NCBI GenBank assembly: GCA_036513895.1
Contig: DATBYF010000107.1
Location: 1-64,000 of the forward strand
Length of the DNA stretch: 64,000 bases
Direction: 5' to 3'
From: Palsa-147 sp036513895
GTDB taxonomy: Bacteria; Acidobacteriota; Terriglobia; Acidiferrales; UBA7541
This document shows positions 35,272 through 43,577 of the stretch, one piece after another; the stretch's first letter is position 1, and every line of letters starts with the position of its first letter. The translations under genes were made by a program, and so were the position numbers. The notes beneath the pieces are model-generated. The model ran no database searches. It saw only the letters and a program-made list of their open reading frames with translations, and was not told the DNA's origin.

Positions 35272-37791
35272 ATGGCGAACGATTTCAATATTACGTTTCC
35301 GGGCGAACCAGCGCCGGCGAATCCGGCCGTCGTGCCGGTGGAGAGCCCTGCGACTGGGCCTGCACGGCCCGACGATCCGATTTCCGTTCTCGAAGGCGTC
35401 GCGTACGGCGCGAACAACGAGCATCTGCCTGATCGTTTGCAGGCTGCATTGCGCCGCATCGTGTTCGACTTCACCACGGAATCCGAAACATCGCGCCGCG
35501 CGGAAGTGCGCCGTATCAAGCAGGCGCATCAATTCTGGCGCGGTCTGCAATATCTCTGGTGGAGCGAGCAGGATCAGAATTGGCATCTCCCGTTCGAGCA
35601 GAAATTCAGCGATCAGACTTCGCTCGAAGACATGCCGCGTTACGAATTCGTCACGAATATTTACCAAGCTTTTGGGCTTTCGATTATCGCCGTTCTCTCG
35701 CAGGATATTCCACGGGTGCGATTTTTTCCGCAATCCGCGCAGGCGGAGGAAGACGTCGCCGCGGCTAAAGCAGCAACGGAAGTGTCGCAGCTCGTGGAGC
35801 AGAACAATCGAATCGGGAACGTAATCGTAGAGGAAGCGTTTGAGCTGTGGACCAGCGGAAAAGTTGGCGCGTACGTGCGCTACGTCGTGGACGGCCAGCG
35901 TTTCGGATTCCATCCCGAGACGCAAATCGGCGCGCGGCAAGTGAAAATCGCGCCGGATGTCTGGCGATGCAAGCAGTGCGGAGCGGAAACGCCGGCGAAT
36001 GGGAATGCCGCCGCGCCGAATGTAGGTCCGCCGCTTACCGCGCCGAATTCAAGTGCGTCGCTCACAGCACCGAATGTAAGTGCTTCGCTTACCGCGCCGC
36101 TGCCCTCGGGGCCTAGCACCGGAATAAGGAACGGCCGGCCTTCCAGCCAGCCCTACGGGAACGCGTCGGGGGCCGAGACACCAGTTTGCGAGTGCGGAGC
36201 GCTTTTCGAGCTCGGCGATTACGTGGCGGGTGATGTGGTGACCGTGCCAGCCGCGCGAACACGATTGCGCGTCCCGAATGGCCAGGAGGTTGTCACGATC
36301 GTCGGCGGGCTCGAGCTGAAAACTCCATCCTGGGCGAACGAGATGCACGAATATCCGTTTCTGCAATGGAACATGGAAGTGCATCAGGCGCGCTTGAGAG
36401 CGGCGTACCCGAATGCGGCCGCGAAGATTGGTCCGCCAGTCGCGCCGGGGGAATCGGCGCAATACGAACGCCTCGCGCGGCTCTCGCAGTCGCAAGGCGG
36501 GCCGCTTACCGAAGGCGGCGATTACAACATGAATTTAATCACGTTCCAGCGAACGTGGTTGCGTCCGTGGTCCTTCTATCAACTTGACGATCCAAAATTG
36601 CGCGACGAGTTGCTCGCGCTTTATCCCGATGGATGCTATGTCGCGTTCGCGGGCGACGCGTATTGCGAATCGCGCAACGAAAATATGGACGACCATTGGC
36701 GCGTTCTGCATGCTTTGCCCGGCGACGGCTCGAGCGGCAGGCCTGCGCTTGGCGATGCGCTCATCTCCGTGCAGGAACGCTTCAACACGCTTTCGAATTT
36801 GCAGATCGAAACGTACGAGTACGGCATCCCGCCAATTTATGCGGACAGCGAAGTGCTCGATTTTGACGCGTTGCAATCGCAGACGGCTGAGCCCGGCGCG
36901 CACTATCCCGCGCGCGCAAAGCCTGGGCAGCCACTTGCGGCAGGATTCTTCCAACCCGAGCCGGCGCAGATCCCGCCCGACCTCGCCGAACACGCCGCAA
37001 ATTTGATGGGCCCCGTGGCGCAATTTCTTACGGGTGCGTTCCCTGCGCTTTTCGGCGGCGCCATGGCGAATAACGACACGGCGGCCGGATACGCTATGGC
37101 CCGCGATCAGGCGATGGGCCGGATTGGTCTGGTCTGGCGCGCAATGAAATTCTTCCACGCTGACGTGATGCTTCTAGCCGTGGATTGCTTCCGCAAGAAT
37201 CGTCCGAGCGACGTCGAAGTGACGCTACTCGGCGCGGGCGCGGCGTTCGAGTCGAAGTGGATTCGCATCGCGGATTTGAAGGGCAATTTGTTTTCGTATC
37301 CGGAAACCGACGAGCAGTATCCGACGATGTGGTCGCAGCAGCGCGCGGTCTTGTTGCAATTGATCGGCAGCAGCGATCCGCAGATTCAACAGATTCTCGC
37401 GCATCCGGATAACTTGGCGCTGATCAAGAGGCTGATTGGCCTTGATGAAATCGTGATTCCAGATGACGAATCGCGGACGAAGCAGTATCGCGAGATCGCG
37501 CAGCTCGTCCTCGAGCAGCCGTTAATGGAGCGGGATCCGCAAACCGGCGCGGAAACAATTGTACCGAGTATCGTGCCGGATCCGTTTGCTGACAATCACG
37601 CCGTCGAGCTTGAGACGTGCAAGCGGTGGTTTTCCGCGGACGCGGGACAAGTTGCTAAAGTGGATTCTCCGGCGGGATATGCGAACGTGCGCGCGCATGC
37701 GCTGTTGCATCAGCAATTATTATTGAGGCAGCAGGCGGCAGCAGTGCCGCCGCAGAAGGACGCGGACCGGATGCGCGCGCCACGAAAATAA
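35272..37791 (+). CDS. Phage portal protein with interrupted zinc ribbon
   Basis: An 839-residue protein, long for a portal. The ring-forming dodecamer at the capsid vertex is inferred from position between terminase and capsid and from the fold pattern. Residues about 55-200 are helical with the aromatic-rich QFWRGLQYLWWSEQDQNWH and IYQAFGLSIIAVLSQDIPRVRFFP. Near residue 230 a CKQC pair and near 305 a CEC pair look like a zinc ribbon. The loop between them holds three 9-residue repeats (APNVGPPLT type) and an in-frame repeat-encoded GRPSSQPYG. The C-terminal half has long helices (LLLQLIGSSDPQIQQIL). GAGGA precedes ATG 35272. The last codons and stop fall in a degenerate REP arm. Confidence 0.8.
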   Translation: MANDFNITFPGEPAPANPAVVPVESPATGPARPDDPISVLEGVAYGANNEHLPDRLQAALRRIVFDFTTESETSRRAEVRRIKQAHQFWRGLQYLWWSEQDQNWHLPFEQKFSDQTSLEDMPRYEFVTNIYQAFGLSIIAVLSQDIPRVRFFPQSAQAEEDVAAAKAATEVSQLVEQNNRIGNVIVEEAFELWTSGKVGAYVRYVVDGQRFGFHPETQIGARQVKIAPDVWRCKQCGAETPANGNAAAPNVGPPLTAPNSSASLTAPNVSASLTAPLPSGPSTGIRNGRPSSQPYGNASGAETPVCECGALFELGDYVAGDVVTVPAARTRLRVPNGQEVVTIVGGLELKTPSWANEMHEYPFLQWNMEVHQARLRAAYPNAAAKIGPPVAPGESAQYERLARLSQSQGGPLTEGGDYNMNLITFQRTWLRPWSFYQLDDPKLRDELLALYPDGCYVAFAGDAYCESRNENMDDHWRVLHALPGDGSSGRPALGDALISVQERFNTLSNLQIETYEYGIPPIYADSEVLDFDALQSQTAEPGAHYPARAKPGQPLAAGFFQPEPAQIPPDLAEHAANLMGPVAQFLTGAFPALFGGAMANNDTAAGYAMARDQAMGRIGLVWRAMKFFHADVMLLAVDCFRKNRPSDVEVTLLGAGAAFESKWIRIADLKGNLFSYPETDEQYPTMWSQQRAVLLQLIGSSDPQIQQILAHPDNLALIKRLIGLDEIVIPDDESRTKQYREIAQLVLEQPLMERDPQTGAETIVPSIVPDPFADNHAVELETCKRWFSADAGQVAKVDSPAGYANVRAHALLHQQLLLRQQAAAVPPQKDADRMRAPRK
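36013..36099 (+). repeat. 27-bp tandem repeat inside the portal gene
   Basis: Three diverged 27-bp units (36013-36039, 36040-36066, 36067-36093) plus a partial unit, encoding APNVGPPLT, APNSSASLT and APNVSASLT in the loop between the portal's cysteine pairs. Confidence 0.8.
36129..36159. repeat. GGCCGGCCTTCC-type palindrome, copy 3 (in portal)
   Basis: AACGGCCGGCCTTCC then AGCCAGCCCTACGGG, translated in frame as NGRPSSQPYG. Closely matches copies 1, 2, 4 and 5. Confidence 0.7.
37761..37786. repeat. Degenerate REP-like right arm over the portal stop, copy 11
   Basis: CGGACCGGATGCGCGCGCC then ACGAA resembles GGGCAAGATGCCCGCGCCACGAA; it encodes the portal C-terminus DRMRAPRK. Confidence 0.55.
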
Positions 37792-37793
37792 AC

Positions 37794-37820
37794 GGGGTGG
37801 CCCTGGGGCCACCCCATTGC
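37794..37820. terminator. Bidirectional-type hairpin between portal and PilZ gene
   Basis: GGGGTGGCCC and GGGCCACCCC form a perfect 10-bp stem. No long T-run follows on the plus strand (ATTGCGCTTTCTCT), and on the minus strand it is followed by GTTTATTTT. It serves convergent genes. Confidence 0.65.
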
Positions 37821-37894
37821 GCTTTCTCTGCTTTCTCCTTCTACTTTGCAGCGTCTGATTAAAACTGCGTTTATTTGCCAGGGAGGTTCCGTAG

Positions 37895-38773
37895 CTAGAG
37901 CGTTCTGTTCACCGTATTCGAGTCAATGCGTCCGCCGTAAGCGGTGCGCTGCGACGGCGGCGGGGCTACCATCCGCACCATATGCTGCAGCCGCTCGGGA
38001 TTGAACGGCTTGGCCATACAGACGACGGCGCCGATCTGATGACTCTCAGAGTAATCGGCCGGCGAGGCTGAACTCGTGAGCAAAATTACGGGAATTTTCT
38101 TCAATCGTTCATTCTTTTTGATGATGACGCAGAGGTCGCGGCCGTTCATGTCCGCGCCTTCGACTTCGGCGATCACGGCGACTGGAATCGCGGTTTTCAG
38201 AACATCGAGCGCGGCCTTTGCATTGGGCACGTGCGCGAAATGATAGCCGTCCTGTTGGAGCAGCGCGCTCAGCGTGGCTACAACTTGCATGTCAGATTCA
38301 ACGAGCAGCACCATCTGGCGAATCGCCTGTGCGGCGTAGGAAGCGTAGAGGGCGTTCGAGCCGTAGGACGATCCGGTCTGCTGCTTCGCCACGTGCGCTG
38401 CCGCGGCCTGGAATTGCACCGCGACGCCATACTTTCGGTCCGGACGCAGAAATACGCGCGCGACTTTTGCTTTCTGTGCGGTATTAATGCCGGAGGATGG
38501 TGTGTAAGGAAACGTTACATCGAGCGGCTGCCCTACCCAATAGCCGGAACGGCCCGCGACGAACAGCAAGCCGTCGCGCGACACGTCCACGCTGCTGCAG
38601 ACTTCCTGGAATTCTTCGACTGAGCCAATTCCGCCGCGCACGTGAACTTGCGCGGACAATTTGACACGCTTGCGCTTCCGCCGATCCGCTGCTGTTGCGG
38701 CGGCGACGGGCTTTTTTTCCTCTGTCGTTGCGGACGACATGGCCTCCGGCGGCGCCGGATTCGACGGGCTCAT
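37895..38773 (-). CDS. PilZ domain fused to pseudo-receiver (Glu at phosphosite)
   Basis: A 292-residue protein. Residues about 30-125 are a PilZ c-di-GMP-binding domain: the RxxxR motif is R32-R36 and DxSxxG is D63-G68, both intact. Residues about 153-270 are a response-regulator-like domain with the acidic pocket E159/D161, T233 and K255 kept. By my alignment the phosphoacceptor Asp is Glu203 (VIAEVEG), which might mimic phosphorylation permanently. ATG 38773 is used because CAGGAG lies upstream. It is a minus-strand gene inside the virion cluster and paralogous to the next gene. Likely a c-di-GMP effector, with unknown output and no output domain. Confidence 0.85.
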   Translation of the reverse strand: MSPSNPAPPEAMSSATTEEKKPVAAATAADRRKRKRVKLSAQVHVRGGIGSVEEFQEVCSSVDVSRDGLLFVAGRSGYWVGQPLDVTFPYTPSSGINTAQKAKVARVFLRPDRKYGVAVQFQAAAAHVAKQQTGSSYGSNALYASYAAQAIRQMVLLVESDMQVVATLSALLQQDGYHFAHVPNAKAALDVLKTAIPVAVIAEVEGADMNGRDLCVIIKKNERLKKIPVILLTSSASPADYSESHQIGAVVCMAKPFNPERLQHMVRMVAPPPSQRTAYGGRIDSNTVNRTL

Positions 38774-38916
38774 AGCAAAACTCCTGGACGGTCGAGTGCG
38801 AACGTCGGGCCCTATGTAAGCGACCCACGAACCATTCCGCATGAACAGTTTAGAAAGCTAGTCCTAGAATCCCTATAGTACTTTGGTCCTATCACGGAAA
38901 TTTGAGTGGGAGGGTG

Positions 38917-38988
38917 ACCGGCATCTTGCAGGCGATTTTCGGCCCAGTCACGCCGCACAAAAATGCCGACAAGATGCCGGCGCTACAA
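38917..38988. repeat. REP-like palindrome, copy 12 (second subtype)
   Basis: ACCGGCATCTTGCAGGCG left and GACAAGATGCCGGCGCTACA right; uses the GCCGGCGCTAC arm. It lies between the two PilZ genes. Confidence 0.75.
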
Positions 38989-39058
38989 CCACAGACCGGG
39001 CAATTTGGCACGATCCTGCGGGTAGCATGACCTGCCGCCCTATAAATGCCGGAATGCT

Positions 39059-39904
39059 CTATGTTGTTCGCACGATTGAGCTGACGTTGACCTTTCCGTT
39101 GTAATTCGAATTCAGCGCTGGCGGCGGGGCCACGAGACGTACCGCGTGCTGCAGTTTCCCCGGCGGACACGGCAGTGCCATGCAGACGACCGCTCCCACT
39201 TCGTGGCACGACAAATAATCGGCGGGTCGCGCTGAATGCATCAAAAGGATGACGGGAATGTGCTGCAGTCTCGAATTTTTCTTTACGATGGCGCACAAAT
39301 CCTGGCCGGAAATCTCGCCGCTTTCCGCAACCGCTAGCAGCACATCCGGCGTATCCGTGCTCAGTACTTCGAGCGCTTCTTTTGAGCTCGTGACGTTCAT
39401 CACTTGATAGCCATCTGCTTCAAGTAAATCGCGAATCATGCCGGCCGCGCGCGCGTCTGGCTCTACGGATAGCACGCGCACCAGGGTCTGAATGCTGCCC
39501 GACACTAGAACACCTTCGGCGGTGATTCCCATCGTCTTCTGGAATTGAACCGCGAGGCCGTAATAAAGATGGTTTTCGAGAAGCATGTGACGCACGACGC
39601 GCGCCCGCTGCGGAGGATTCATAGGATCCGGCACACCGTTGTAGGGAACTGTAATGTCGATGATCTGGCCCTGCCAGTAGGCCCCGCGGGAAGTTTTAAC
39701 GAGTAAGCCGTCACGCGACGCGTCAATTGTGTTGGCGACATCTTCAAACGGTTCGACTGTACCCGCGCCTCCGCGAACCAACACTCGCATGGCGACTTGC
39801 GCCCGGTGGCGCTTACGGCGCTCGCGCCCCGTGGGCGACTTTTTCTGTTCAGGCAGGACGATGTCTTCGGGAGCTGCGGAAGGGACTGGGGCCTCGGTGG
39901 TCAT
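39059..39904 (-). CDS. PilZ domain fused to degenerate pseudo-receiver
   Basis: A 281-residue paralogue of the preceding gene. The PilZ motifs are intact: R30-R34 and D61-G66 (DASRDG). In its receiver-like half (about 143-258) the key positions are lost by my alignment: phosphoacceptor as Val192, the Thr/Ser switch as Met222, and the conserved Lys as Leu244. Phosphorelay is therefore unlikely and the domain is probably only structural or a protein interface. TAGGAGG precedes the ATG. The two genes lie in tandem with a repeat between and the same C-terminal pattern (LVAPPP...). Confidence 0.85.
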   Translation of the reverse strand: MTTEAPVPSAAPEDIVLPEQKKSPTGRERRKRHRAQVAMRVLVRGGAGTVEPFEDVANTIDASRDGLLVKTSRGAYWQGQIIDITVPYNGVPDPMNPPQRARVVRHMLLENHLYYGLAVQFQKTMGITAEGVLVSGSIQTLVRVLSVEPDARAAGMIRDLLEADGYQVMNVTSSKEALEVLSTDTPDVLLAVAESGEISGQDLCAIVKKNSRLQHIPVILLMHSARPADYLSCHEVGAVVCMALPCPPGKLQHAVRLVAPPPALNSNYNGKVNVSSIVRTT

Positions 39905-40224
39905 GGAATTCCTCCTAGACTTCTATATCGGCACACCGAAGCGATTGGATTAGGGGCTCGAGCATGAAACTTGTTCCAGATCGGGAAACATTGCGGATGC
40001 CACGATCTAGACCCTGCCGGTCTCATATTTGCGACCGCGTCGGCATGTGAAGTAAATGTTGGAATGCATTCGTAGCGCCGGCATCCTGCCGGCGACTTTC
40101 CGCCCAGTGACGCCGCGCAAAAACGCCGGCAGGATGCCGGCGCTACGATCGCCGAGTTGCATTGAATTTGCCGCGTGCTACCCGACACTTGTGCTTAGCG
40201 ATACATCCTTCTGAGGAGCAACTA
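39905..40224. other. Intergenic region before the putative scaffold gene
   Basis: Divergent region without a gene; it holds repeat copy 13 (40071-40147) and the GAGGAG ribosome site of the next gene. No obvious strong promoter. Confidence 0.45.
40071..40147. repeat. REP-like palindrome, copy 13 (consensus of second subtype)
   Basis: GTAGCGCCGGCATCCTGCCG left and CGGCAGGATGCCGGCGCTAC right are perfect inverted complements: the best copy of the second subtype. Confidence 0.9.
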
Positions 40225-41421
40225 ATGGCAACCTCTTCTTCCGCCCTGAATGCGGCGGCCTCCGGTGCACTCGCGGAACCCGCGACGCACGCGTCTACGC
40301 ACGCAGCTTCGCACGCAACTTCGCACGGAACATCGGCGGCTAGAAATGCATCGCTGACTGACGACGAAATTCTCGGAATCGTCTCCGAGCCCGCGCACGG
40401 CAAATCTGCGGATAAAAAGTCGAGCACCGCGGAAGCGGATGCAGCTTTGAACGCTACGGGTACCAATGATGCCGCCGCCGAACCGGCTCAATTCCGCGCT
40501 ATTTTCGACGCGAATCCCTCGCTTCGTGACGCCTGGCGCGACGCGCGGGCGTTTCACGAGATCTTCCCTGATGTTCAAAGCGCGCGCGATATTCAGAAAC
40601 TATTCCCCACTGCCGACGACGCTCGCGCTGCCGGAGCGCAGCTCGCCGACCTTGCCAAACTCGACACGCTTTTCTTTTCGAACCGGCCGGAATCGCACGC
40701 GGAGCTCGCGGCAGCGGTCTATCGGCTGAACCCATCAGCGTTTCGCAGTCTCGCACGAATGATGCAGGCGATCTCGAGCGATTCCGGGAACTCGCTGGAG
40801 CCAGGAAATCGTGTTTCGTCAGCGGCCAGCGAGAGCACAGTCAATGCGCCGCGAGCTAATGCGGCGCCGGCTTTCTCCACGAGTCAAGACACGAATAACG
40901 GCGTGAACAACGCCGTGAATAATGGCGCGGATCCGGCTATGGCCGCGCAGGCGGCGTTCTTCCACGAAACCAACGCAGCAGCCGTCAACGGCGTTCTTGA
41001 TGCCATCCACACGCAAGTGAATCGTCTTCTGCCCGATGGAACTACCGGCGCTACGCGACAGCGAATGGTTGGCGAAATTTATCGCGCAATTGATTCAGCC
41101 ATGCGGTCGAATCACGCATTTGGGCAGCAATTGCGGCAGGCATTTCGCGCAGGAAACTGGTCAGCTGAAAATCGGCAAGCGATCGCAGGAATGGTTGTGG
41201 CGAGGGCGCGGCAAGCGCTGCCCGGCATCGCGAAAAAAGTGATCAACGAATGGACGTCAGGCGTCGTCGCGCAATCGAATGCGCGCGTGGAGCGCCAGCG
41301 GGCGGCCGAGCGCCGCGTGGATATCGCCGGAGGAGCGCCAGGAGGCGACGGGCGGCGCGCGTTGAGCCCGCGCGATATTGATTACCGGCGTTTGTCAGAC
41401 GCGGACATTTTGAATTTGTAG
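40225..41421 (+). CDS. Putative scaffold or capsid-assembly protein
   Basis: A 398-residue protein, ATG after GAGGAG, placed directly before the major capsid gene where many phages encode the scaffold. The N-terminus has Thr/Ala/Ser/His repeats (THASTHAASHATSHGTS). The middle (residues about 95-190) is helical and acidic (AIFDANPSLRDAWRDARAFHEIFPD). The C-terminus is helix-rich and basic (MVVARARQALPGIAKKV). No signal peptide or protease motif is seen. Scaffold identity is inferred from location and composition; a head-completion protein is the alternative. Confidence 0.6.
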   Translation: MATSSSALNAAASGALAEPATHASTHAASHATSHGTSAARNASLTDDEILGIVSEPAHGKSADKKSSTAEADAALNATGTNDAAAEPAQFRAIFDANPSLRDAWRDARAFHEIFPDVQSARDIQKLFPTADDARAAGAQLADLAKLDTLFFSNRPESHAELAAAVYRLNPSAFRSLARMMQAISSDSGNSLEPGNRVSSAASESTVNAPRANAAPAFSTSQDTNNGVNNAVNNGADPAMAAQAAFFHETNAAAVNGVLDAIHTQVNRLLPDGTTGATRQRMVGEIYRAIDSAMRSNHAFGQQLRQAFRAGNWSAENRQAIAGMVVARARQALPGIAKKVINEWTSGVVAQSNARVERQRAAERRVDIAGGAPGGDGRRALSPRDIDYRRLSDADILNL

Positions 41422-41437
41422 GCGAACAGGAAACGGT

Positions 41438-41512
41438 TCGTGGCGCAGGTGTCTTGCCGCGTTCCATGCGCCGAGAGCGTTACATTCGCAGGCTGAATGC
41501 CCGCACCACGAA
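41438..41512. repeat. REP-like palindrome, copy 14 (degenerate)
   Basis: TTCGTGGCGCAGGTGTCTTGCC left and AGGCTGAATGCCCGCACCAC right arms, between the putative scaffold and capsid genes. Confidence 0.6.
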
Positions 41513-41612
41513 TTATTAAAGCCTTCCTCGATTTGCACTCCATCACCGTCCGCAGAGGACATCCCGCACCAATCACGTCATCTGAAAAATTCCACAGGGG
41601 GACCTAGGGACC

Positions 41613-42874
41613 ATGCCACAAATGCAAAATGCGCAGACAGTCGCGCTGCAACTTGAAAAGGTGCGGGACAAGCTTCCACTCCTTTACGAGCGCGACGATA
41701 TCCTTCTCACCATGATTCAACAGCGAGGCGACGTTGAACGCGTCAGCTCGCGTAACATGCGGCTTCCGCTGCAGATTCGTCCGGGAGGCAAAGCCGGCCT
41801 CGCCAATCTCGACGGCGGCGATCTCGGCCGCGGTTCAGGAACAACTTACGACGTCGCGCAAGTGACGCCGGTCTTCTTCCGCCACGCGGTGGAAATTTCG
41901 AAGTTGGTCGAATACGCCTCGAACTCGCCCGAGAAAGCCATCGAGAACGCCGCGAAACGCGAAGTGAAAAACAACATGCAGCAGTTCCGCTCGTTCCTCG
42001 ACAAAGTGATGCAGACGAACGGCAACGGTGTGCTTGGCACGATTGCTTCCATCAGCGGCAGCACATTCACGATGGCGAAGCCGCCCGGCTCCGTCCTCGT
42101 CTACTACAACCAGACAATTCAAATTTACGATCCGACACTCACAACCAACCGCAACGTCGCCGCGGGCGTGACGACCAACGTCACAGCAGTCGATCCCTTC
42201 GGCGGCACAATCACGGTGGACAACATTCCGACCGGCACTTCTCCCAACGATCTCATCGTTCACGATGGGCTCTCGGGCGCACAGCCGGTTTCGCTCTTCG
42301 GAATTCTCTACCACCAGACCAACGCCACCACCGGCACATGGCTCAACCTCAACCGCGCAACTTACCCGGTCGAGCTTGCGACGCCACACGTCAGCGGCAA
42401 TAATTCCGCGCTCACCCCCGGCGTCGTTCGCCTGGCCATCAACAAGGTGCGGAAATCCCTCGGCACCAACCAGGTCGGCAAGCTGATCGCTTACACGTCG
42501 CTAGAACAAGAGCACGCGTGGGAGCAGCTCGGCGTCACGATCTCGCAAATCATTAAGGAAGGAGCGGGCGGGCGCGCAAGCGATCTCGATCTGCTACCGG
42601 CGAGAAAACGATGGCGGGCGTGCCGATTAAATCGTCCATCAACGCCAACACGTCACGCGTGGATTTCCTCGATCTCTCGCACTGGGGCCGCGCGGTCATG
42701 CAGGACATCGATTTTTACGATGTCGGCGGGCAAACCGTTTTCCCGATTTACGGCGCCAGCGGTGGTCTCGCTGCGGCGTACATCTTTTACTTCGTCACGG
42801 GATTCCAGGTGTGGAACGATTCGCCGCGCTCCGGGGCGTACATCGATTCTCTCGCCATCCCATCCGGCTACTAA
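41613..42874 (+). pseudogene. Major capsid protein (HK97-like), single-base frameshift
   Basis: Together two frames make one 420-residue capsid protein. Frame A covers residues 1 to about 328 (LQLEKVRDKLPLLYERDD...HAWEQLGVTISQIIKEG) with a helical N-terminus, the SRNMRLPLQIRPGGK region and beta-rich core. Frame B continues from about 42595 to 42874 (GVPIKSSINANTSRV...DVGGQTVFPIYG). The shift is -1 and must fall between the -1-frame TAA at 42554 and the ATG at 42611. Restoring one base near 42597 gives a smooth LLTGEKTMAGVPI joint. Alternatives are -1 slippage at AAAA (about 42603-42606) or a sequencing error. Uncorrected, the first frame runs on to 43064 with no sensible sequence. Confidence 0.75.
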
Positions 42875-42904
42875 ACCAAAACGCTGTAAACACTCATTCA
42901 GTAT

Positions 42905-42999
42905 TCGTGGCGCGGATCATCGTGGCGTGGGTATTTCGCTCGCGTCCCAACGTCGCGTGACGTACAGAAAAATCGCGGGCAGGATGCCCGCGCCACGAA
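42905..42999. repeat. REP-like palindrome, copy 15 (longer, duplicated left arm)
   Basis: TCGTGGCGCGG and, 15 bp on, TCGTGGCGTGGG: the left arm start is doubled. The right arm is TCGCGGGCAGGATGCCCGCG. Confidence 0.7.
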
Positions 43000-43004
43000 A
43001 ACCG

Positions 43005-43031
43005 TTCGTCACTAGTCACTTTTGCTCGTCA
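43005..43031 (+). repeat. Heptamer repeats before the 43055 gene
   Basis: TTCGTCA, CTAGTCA, then after a 6-bp break CTCGTCA. They end 23 bp before the GTG start, with AGGAGG between. Confidence 0.7.
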
Positions 43032-43054
43032 CTTTGTTTTTCCAGGAGGCCAAC

Positions 43055-43417
43055 GTGGCCATAGCTATCACGGTACAAAATGTGGATGCATCGGGCTCGA
43101 CGGTCCTCGTTACCGGCACACTCGCTTTTTCGGGCAACTACACAACGGGCGGCGACACTCTCGACTGGACCACCGCAATCGAACAAATCGCGCCATCCGG
43201 AAAATCAATTCCATCAGTTTCTTCGCCGCAGGTCGTCCTTATCGCCAGTCAAGGCGGCAACGCAGATAGTTACGTTGCGGTGCAGGGAAGCGCGTTGAAC
43301 AGCTGGAAGGTGAAATGTTTCGCGGCTGGCGGAACAGAAGTGAGCGCCGGCGCATACCCGGCAGCCATTACGGGCGACGTCGTCGTCTTTCTCGCACACT
43401 TCCCGAAGCTGCAGTAA
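43055..43417 (+). CDS. Small beta-rich virion protein, decoration-like
   Basis: A 120-residue product starting at GTG with a perfect AGGAGG. It follows the capsid gene, where phages often encode a head-decoration or capsid-cement protein. The sequence alternates Thr/Val/Gly strands (AITVQNVDASGSTVLVTGTLAFSG...DVVVFLAHFPKLQ), compatible with a beta-sandwich. No enzyme motif or signal peptide. Role inferred from neighbourhood; confident only that it is a gene. Confidence 0.65.
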   Translation: MAIAITVQNVDASGSTVLVTGTLAFSGNYTTGGDTLDWTTAIEQIAPSGKSIPSVSSPQVVLIASQGGNADSYVAVQGSALNSWKVKCFAAGGTEVSAGAYPAAITGDVVVFLAHFPKLQ

Positions 43418-43539
43418 ACACCAACCAAGAGATCGTGTAGCAAAGAAAAACGGCGGCGTTTTCGCTGTCCCCGAAATTCGCGACGTGCTCCGGGCACGCC
43501 TGAGAAGCACGGCACTTCTACTGCATATTCTCAGCCTCG

Positions 43540-43567
43540 CTTGTCACAGGTCACCTGTCACTCGTCA
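43540..43567 (+). repeat. Four tandem heptamers before the 43578 gene
   Basis: CTTGTCA, CAGGTCA, CCTGTCA, CTCGTCA in exact register, ending 10 bp before the ATG with no ribosome site between. Confidence 0.85.
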
Positions 43568-43577
43568 CTGCATTCCC

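Noticed and set aside
42875..43064. Continuation of the capsid first frame to 43064
   Set aside because: The sequence after the shift is Arg-rich, unlike a capsid, and crosses repeat copy 15 and the heptamers.
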